The notes beneath the pieces were generated by a model that searched no databases, had not been told where the DNA came from, and was given only the letters and a program-made list of their open reading frames with translations. The translations under genes were made by a program, and so were the position numbers. This document shows positions 5,986-10,388 of a stretch of DNA of 10,388 bases, piece after piece. The DNA lies in assembly GCA_030599705.1 (NCBI GenBank), contig JAUVNM010000031.1, forward strand, positions 1-10,388, in the 5' to 3' direction. Source of the stretch: Gammaproteobacteria bacterium (GTDB lineage Bacteria > Pseudomonadota > Gammaproteobacteria > UBA9214). Each line of letters begins with the position of its first letter. Within the stretch, counting starts at the first letter, position 1.

Positions 5986-6918
5986 CTAGCGGATGTGTTC
6001 GAGGATACCGTCGAGCTCGTCGAGGCTGTTGTAGTGGATCTCGAGCTTGCCCTTGCCGGCGCGCGCGGAATGCACGATCACGCGCGCACCGAGGGTATCT
6101 GCAAGTCTTGCCTCGAGCTGCAACACATTCGGGTCCTTGCTCGCGGTCGTGGACTTCTTGCTGCGTTTTGTCTGCTGCAGCTGCTGCACCAGCGCCTCGG
6201 TGGCGCGCACTGTCAGTCCCTTGCCGATGACGTGGCGGGCGGCGTCCACCTGTTTCCTGCCGGCGAGCGCCAGCAGTGCGCGGGCATGGCCCATCTCCAG
6301 TTCGCGGCGTTCAACCATTTCCCTGACCGCATTTTCCAGATCCAGCAGGCGCAACAGGTTGGATACCGCGGCACGCGAGCGGCCGACGGCCTGTGCCGCT
6401 TCCTCGTGCGTGACCTCGAATTCATCGACCAGGCGTTTCAGGGCGCGCGCCTCTTCAATCGGGTTGAGGTTTTCACGCTGGATGTTTTCAATCAACCCAA
6501 TGGCGATTGCGGAACGGTCATCGACATCGCGGATGACCGCGGGTATCTCGTGCAGGCCGGCGAGTTGCGCGGCACGCCAGCGGCGCTCGCCGGCGATGAT
6601 CTCGTAACGCCCTGCACCGATGCCGCGCACCACGATCGGCTGCACCACGCCCTGTTCGCTGATGGAATCGGCGAGGTCCTGCAGGGACTCCTGGTGCATG
6701 TCCACGCGTGGCTGGAATTTGCCGCGCTCGATAATATCAACCGGCAGGTTGCGCAACCCGCCGTCTTCGGGAACCGCGGGTTCCGCTGTCGGGACCGCCT
6801 TGAGTGCCGGTGCGGCATTGTTATCAGGCGCCGCGGCCGGCTCCGGCGGGTTTTCCTGTGCCGCCGCTCCGAGCAGTGCTTCCAGTCCCCGGCCCAATCC
6901 GCGTTTTTTAGCTGCCAT
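5986..6918 (-). CDS. parB: Chromosome partitioning protein ParB (Spo0J family, CTPase clamp)
   Basis: ParB binds parS sites near the origin, loads as a CTP-dependent sliding clamp and stimulates ParA. The 310 residues are typical. The N-terminus KKRGLGRGLEALLG (4-17) is the ParA-activating peptide. It is followed by a low-complexity Ala/Pro linker (about 20-50). The CTP-binding domain carries GERRWRAAQLAG (110-121) and ENIQRENLNPIEEA (144-157). A helix-turn-helix spans about 168-192 (HEEAAQAVGRSRAAVSNLLR). The C-terminal dimerisation part is 265-310. It follows parA after 29 bases, with only a weak ribosome site, so coupling to parA is likely. No parS site is visible in the window. Confidence 0.97.
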   Translation of the reverse strand: MAAKKRGLGRGLEALLGAAAQENPPEPAAAPDNNAAPALKAVPTAEPAVPEDGGLRNLPVDIIERGKFQPRVDMHQESLQDLADSISEQGVVQPIVVRGIGAGRYEIIAGERRWRAAQLAGLHEIPAVIRDVDDRSAIAIGLIENIQRENLNPIEEARALKRLVDEFEVTHEEAAQAVGRSRAAVSNLLRLLDLENAVREMVERRELEMGHARALLALAGRKQVDAARHVIGKGLTVRATEALVQQLQQTKRSKKSTTASKDPNVLQLEARLADTLGARVIVHSARAGKGKLEIHYNSLDELDGILEHIR

Positions 6919-6947
6919 AGTAATGTCCGTTACAGTTCAGTAAATAA

Positions 6948-7787
6948 TTACATCGTCGGGTGATGTGCTACCGGCTGTTCCACCGGCGTGTCATCCGTTG
7001 CCGTTGCCTGCACCACTTCCGCCGGTGTGTGACGGCGCACGTACTCACCCGCCAGCGCCAGGTAGGCCGCCGCCCCGCGCGATGACCGGTCGTAGTGCAA
7101 TATCGGCAGTCCGTGGCTGGGTGCCTCCGCGAGCCGGACGTTGCGCGGGATGATGGTGCGATACACCTTGTCACCGAAGTGCTGCTGCAACTGGGCAGAG
7201 ACATCATTGGAAAGATTGTTACGTGCATCGTACATGGTGCGCAGCAGGCCTTCGATTTCCAGTTCCGTATTCACGGCAACCCGCACCTGTTCAATCGTCT
7301 CGAGCAGTGCGGACAACCCTTCCAGCGCGTAGTACTCGCACTGGATCGGAATGAACACGCTGTGTGCCGCTGCCAGCGCGTTGATGGTCAGTATGCTGAG
7401 CGACGGCGGACAGTCGATCATGATGACCTCGTAGTCTTTTTGCACATAGGTCAGCGCCGCACGCAGCCGGCGTTCACGGTTGTCGCGGTCCAGCAACTCC
7501 ACTTCGGCGGCCGTGAGGTCGCTGTTGCCGGGCAGCAGGTCATAACCGGCGTCCGGTGCATACACAATGACATCACGGATTTCGGCATGCCCGAGCAACA
7601 GGTCATAGCCGGTCTTGATGACTTCATGCTTGTTGATGCCGCTGCCCATGGTGGCATTGCCCTGGGCGTCGAGATCAATCAACAGGACGCGGCGGCCGGT
7701 TTCTGCCAGCGACGCGGCAAAATTGATACTGGTCGTGGTCTTGCCGACCCCGCCTTTCTGGTTGGTTACCGCGATTATCCTGGCCAT
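6948..7787 (-). CDS. parA: Chromosome partitioning ATPase ParA (Soj family)
   Basis: ParA is the nucleoid-bound ATPase whose gradient moves ParB-parS complexes. The deviant Walker A motif KGGVGKTT (11-18) contains both the signature Lys11 and Lys16. Walker A' is LLIDLDAQGN (35-44) and Walker B is VIMIDCPPSL (121-130). The short N-terminus before Walker A marks the chromosomal Soj type, without the DNA-binding domain of plasmid P1-type ParA. The tail after about residue 252 (THR, PRO, HIS and ALA rich) is somewhat longer than the usual 255-265 residue protein and looks disordered. ATG at 7787 has AGG 7-8 bases upstream and lies 15 bases after the rsmG stop, so the gene is probably cotranscribed with mnmG-rsmG. 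Confidence 0.97.
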   Translation of the reverse strand: MARIIAVTNQKGGVGKTTTSINFAASLAETGRRVLLIDLDAQGNATMGSGINKHEVIKTGYDLLLGHAEIRDVIVYAPDAGYDLLPGNSDLTAAEVELLDRDNRERRLRAALTYVQKDYEVIMIDCPPSLSILTINALAAAHSVFIPIQCEYYALEGLSALLETIEQVRVAVNTELEIEGLLRTMYDARNNLSNDVSAQLQQHFGDKVYRTIIPRNVRLAEAPSHGLPILHYDRSSRGAAAYLALAGEYVRRHTPAEVVQATATDDTPVEQPVAHHPTM

Positions 7788-7802
7788 GCTGTACCTGCCT
7801 GG

Positions 7803-8480
7803 TTAGCCGTTAGTAGTGGGGTGCATCAACACCAGGTGCCGTTCTGCATCCAGCCCCGGGACGGTCAGGGAAACCACATCATCGATCACGTCCTTGTCTT
7901 CCAGGCTCTCGATCTCGGCCATCGGGTATACGCCCTTCATCGCAAGCATCCGTCCATCCACTGTACACAAACGCGCGGCATGCTTGTAAAGATCATGCAG
8001 GTCCGAAAATGCACGGCAGATGACGGTACCGAACAGTTCGTCGGGCCGGTAATCCTCGATCCGCACATGTTCCAGTTTGACGTTATCCAGCTCCAGAATG
8101 CCGAGGGTCTGCTGGATAAAACGTAATTTCTTGCTGCTGCTGTCGAGCAGCACAAACGCGCGCTCCGGGCAGGCAATCGCCAGCGGGATGCCGGGCAGGC
8201 CGGCGCCAGTCCCGATATCGAGGATCCGGTCGCCGTTCAGGTGGGGTAAAATGGTCAGGCAGTCGAGGATGTGCCGGGTCACGATCTCGGTCGGCTTGCG
8301 TACCGAGGTCAGGTTATAGATCCGGTTCCAGTTCATCAGCTCGGTGATGTATTCCATCAACCGGTCATCACCGGACAGCTGCTCTTCCAGCCCGAGCGCA
8401 TACAGGCCGTCCTCCAGCAAGTCTTCCGGATTAACGAACTTGCCTTGTTGTGACTTGCCCCTGTAGGTTCGGTTGTACAT
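7803..8480 (-). CDS. rsmG: 16S rRNA (guanine-N7)-methyltransferase RsmG (GidB)
   Basis: RsmG uses S-adenosylmethionine to methylate N7 of G527 in the 530 loop of 16S rRNA. The Rossmann fold is clear. WNRIYNLTSVR (51-61) precedes motif I ILDIGTGAGLPGIPLA (86-101). LLDSSSKKLRFI (111-122) is motif II, CRAFSDL (155-161) follows, and MKG lies at 181-183. The C-terminus VPGLDAERHLVLM is typical. I choose ATG 8480, giving 225 residues and a 16-base gap after mnmG. A TTG at 8516 would add 12 residues and overlap mnmG by 20 bases, with a weak GGGA before it. Residues before about 19 are not conserved either way, and neither start has a convincing ribosome site. Confidence 0.94.
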   Translation of the reverse strand: MYNRTYRGKSQQGKFVNPEDLLEDGLYALGLEEQLSGDDRLMEYITELMNWNRIYNLTSVRKPTEIVTRHILDCLTILPHLNGDRILDIGTGAGLPGIPLAIACPERAFVLLDSSSKKLRFIQQTLGILELDNVKLEHVRIEDYRPDELFGTVICRAFSDLHDLYKHAARLCTVDGRMLAMKGVYPMAEIESLEDKDVIDDVVSLTVPGLDAERHLVLMHPTTNG

Positions 8481-8496
8481 GGGTTGACGATTTGCG

Positions 8497-10388
8497 TCAG
8501 GCGCTCCTGCGTTCAACGGGGTCCCGTTTTTTCAGATGAATCAGTAACAGCGATATGGCTGCCGGGGTCATGCCCGGGATGCGGGTCGCCTGGCCGATGG
8601 TCTGTGGTCTGACACCCTGCAATTTTTCACACACCTCGTTTGACAGCCCCCGCACGGCATTGTAATCCAATTCCGGCGGCAGGGCTTGTTCCTGGTTACG
8701 TTGCAGGCGCGCAATCTCGGCCTGCTGGCGCTCCAGGTATCCGGAATACTTTGCCTGGATCTCCACCTGCTCGGCGACCTGCGCAGCGGCCACCCCGGGG
8801 CCGATTCCAGCCACCGCCATCAGGGCATGATAAGACACATCCGGGCGGCGCAGCAGGGCGGACGCGCGCTGTTCGCGCGACAGGGGGCGCTCAAGGAGCT
8901 TCGAGACGGCTTTACCGGTGGCGGATTCCGGGTGCACCGGCAGACCGTCCAGGCGCTGTTGTTCCTGTTCAATGATTTCACGTTTTTCAATGAAGACCCG
9001 CCAGCGCCGGTCATCGACCAGCCCGAGTTCGCGCCCCACGGGGGTCAGGCGCAGGTCCGCGTTGTCCTGGCGCAGCAGCAGGCGGTACTCGGCGCGGCTG
9101 GTAAACATGCGGTACGGCTCACGGGTGCCGCGGGTGACGAGGTCATCGATCAACACCCCGATGTAGGCCGTATCACGTCCCGGTGACCAGGGAGCCTTGT
9201 CCTGCACCTGACGCGCAGCATTGAGTCCGGCAATCAGCCCCTGCGCCGCGGCTTCCTCGTAACCGGTGGTGCCGTTGATCTGGCCCGCGAAATACAGCCC
9301 GCGGATGACTTTGGTCTGCAGCGAGGCCTGCAGGTCGCGCGGATCAAAAAAGTCATATTCGATGGCATAACCCGGCCGCGTGATATGCACCTGCTCGAAA
9401 CCGCGGATCGAGCGCACCAGCGCCTCCTGCACCTCAAAGGCCAGGCTGGTGGAAATCCCGTTGGGATAGACCTCATGGGTGTCGAGACCCTCCGGTTCCA
9501 CGAATATCTGGTGGGACGTCCGCTCGGCAACGCGGACCACCTTGTCCTCGATCGAGGGACAGTAGCGCGGCCCGTTTGCCTGGATCGCGCCGGTAACCAG
9601 CGGCGAGTCCTCGAGGCCGCCGCGAATAATGTCATGGGTCGCTTCACAGGTATGGGTAATGTGGCAGGACACCTGGCGCGGGTGATCCGCCACCGCGCCC
9701 AGGAAGGACATCACCGGCAGCGGCTCATCCCCCGGCTGTTCCTGCAACTTGCGGTAGTCAATACCGCGGCCATCGAGGCGCGGCGGGGTCCCGGTCTTCA
9801 GGCGCTCGACCCGTAGCGGCAGGTCCCGCAGGCGCGCGGCGAGCGCGTTTGCCGGTGGATCGCCGGCACGGCCACCGGCCTGCTGCTGCGTCCCGATATG
9901 CATACAACCGCCCAGAAACGTGCCCACGGTAAGTACCACCGCCGGCGCATGAAAGCTCAGTCCCGTGTGCGTCACCACACCGGTGACCCGCTCCCCGGTA
10001 ACGACGAGATCGTCGACGGCCTGCTGGAAGATGGTCAGGTTGGGCGCCTGCTCCAGTACCGAACGCACGGCCTGCCGGTACAACACCCGGTCCGCCTGGG
10101 CGCGGGTAGCGCGCACGGCCGGACCCTTGCTGGCATTGAGCACCCGGAACTGGATACCGGCCCGGTCGGCAGCGCGCGCCATCAGCCCGCCAAGGGCATC
10201 AATTTCCCGGACCAGGTGGCTCTTGCCAATCCCGCCGATGGCCGGGTTGCAACTCATCTGGCCAAGGGTTTCAACCTTATGGGTCAGTAACAGGGTGCGG
10301 GCACCCAGCCGGGCAGCAGCGAGCGCCGCCTCGGTGCCGGCATGGCCGCCACCAATCACAATCACGTCATAGCTTCTGCCGGGATGTA
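8497..10388 (-). CDS. mnmG: tRNA uridine-5-carboxymethylaminomethyl modification enzyme MnmG (GidA), start just off the window
   Basis: MnmG works with MnmE to build the (carboxymethyl)aminomethyl group on U34 of several tRNAs, using FAD, NADH and a folate one-carbon donor. Counting from the first complete codon at 10386, the reading is HPGRSYDVIVIGGGHAG, with the FAD motif GGGHAG at 12-17. SCNPAIGG is at 45-52, the conserved catalytic-type cysteine is in CPSIEDK (276-282), and GQINGTTGYEEAAAQG is at 368-383. The tail is the helical tRNA- and MnmE-binding domain. The GTG at 10365 is internal: homology continues upstream to the edge. Adding about three residues beyond the edge gives roughly 632, against 629 in E. 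coli. Essentially complete; only the first codons are lost. Confidence 0.97.
   Translation of the reverse strand, partial: HPGRSYDVIVIGGGHAGTEAALAAARLGARTLLLTHKVETLGQMSCNPAIGGIGKSHLVREIDALGGLMARAADRAGIQFRVLNASKGPAVRATRAQADRVLYRQAVRSVLEQAPNLTIFQQAVDDLVVTGERVTGVVTHTGLSFHAPAVVLTVGTFLGGCMHIGTQQQAGGRAGDPPANALAARLRDLPLRVERLKTGTPPRLDGRGIDYRKLQEQPGDEPLPVMSFLGAVADHPRQVSCHITHTCEATHDIIRGGLEDSPLVTGAIQANGPRYCPSIEDKVVRVAERTSHQIFVEPEGLDTHEVYPNGISTSLAFEVQEALVRSIRGFEQVHITRPGYAIEYDFFDPRDLQASLQTKVIRGLYFAGQINGTTGYEEAAAQGLIAGLNAARQVQDKAPWSPGRDTAYIGVLIDDLVTRGTREPYRMFTSRAEYRLLLRQDNADLRLTPVGRELGLVDDRRWRVFIEKREIIEQEQQRLDGLPVHPESATGKAVSKLLERPLSREQRASALLRRPDVSYHALMAVAGIGPGVAAAQVAEQVEIQAKYSGYLERQQAEIARLQRNQEQALPPELDYNAVRGLSNEVCEKLQGVRPQTIGQATRIPGMTPAAISLLLIHLKKRDPVERRSA

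Noticed and set aside
7095..8126. 343-codon open frame on the plus strand opposite parA and rsmG
   Set aside because: It spans the junction of two convincing minus-strand genes, shows no motif and has no ribosome binding site.
8618..8632. DnaA-box-like TTTTTCACA in mnmG, considered because gidA genes often sit near oriC
   Set aside because: It is a single imperfect match within a coding region, without a cluster or AT-rich unwinding element.
8978..8995. Possible parS site (TTTCACGT followed by TTTTTC)
   Set aside because: Only one half matches the TGTTTCACGTGAAACA palindrome; the other half is wrong and it lies inside mnmG.
10365..10388. GTG at 10365 as the start of mnmG
   Set aside because: The codons before it (HPGRSYD) continue the conserved MnmG N-terminus in frame to the window edge, so the true start is just outside.

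Overview
The window suggests a fairly GC-rich gammaproteobacterium, probably from a metagenomic contig. The evidence is the gene order mnmG-rsmG-parA-parB-atpI-B-E-F-H-A-G-D, all on the minus strand, and protein motifs that match gammaproteobacterial ATP synthase, RsmG and MnmG closely. REP-type palindromes of the Pseudomonas style (GTAG foot plus a short palindrome) fit the same group. I cannot name a genus from sequence alone.

Layout, read along the minus strand from the right end. Positions 10388-8497 hold mnmG (tRNA wobble-uridine modification, start just off the window). It is followed by rsmG (16S rRNA m7G methyltransferase), parA/soj and parB/spo0J (chromosome segregation), all tightly spaced. 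A 216-base gap (5770-5985) carries a REP doublet and a near-consensus sigma-70 promoter. From there the ATP synthase operon runs: atpI (assembly), atpB/E/F (membrane Fo: a, c, b), atpH/A/G (delta, alpha, gamma) and the first 121 codons of atpD (beta). The visible Fo and F1 subunits carry their key residues: the subunit a arginine, the subunit c aspartate, and the alpha Walker A motif and arginine.

The left edge is the surprise. The minus-strand atpD stops making sense at about position 126. Bases 1-132 instead encode, on the PLUS strand, an internal piece of a different, diverged F1 beta subunit. The two beta fragments converge and meet at the same codon position of the beta family, around a GGCC palindrome; both lack everything downstream. 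This is most likely a fold-back chimera (amplification or assembly), though a real inverted rearrangement cannot be excluded.

Two REP doublets of one family bracket atpG, and a doublet of a second family, with the opposite arm orientation, lies between parB and the atp promoter. Their arms differ by compensatory stem changes. I see no new defence or metabolic system here: apart from the edge junction and the REP elements, this is a conserved housekeeping region. No tRNA, rRNA, CRISPR array, IS element or parS site was found.
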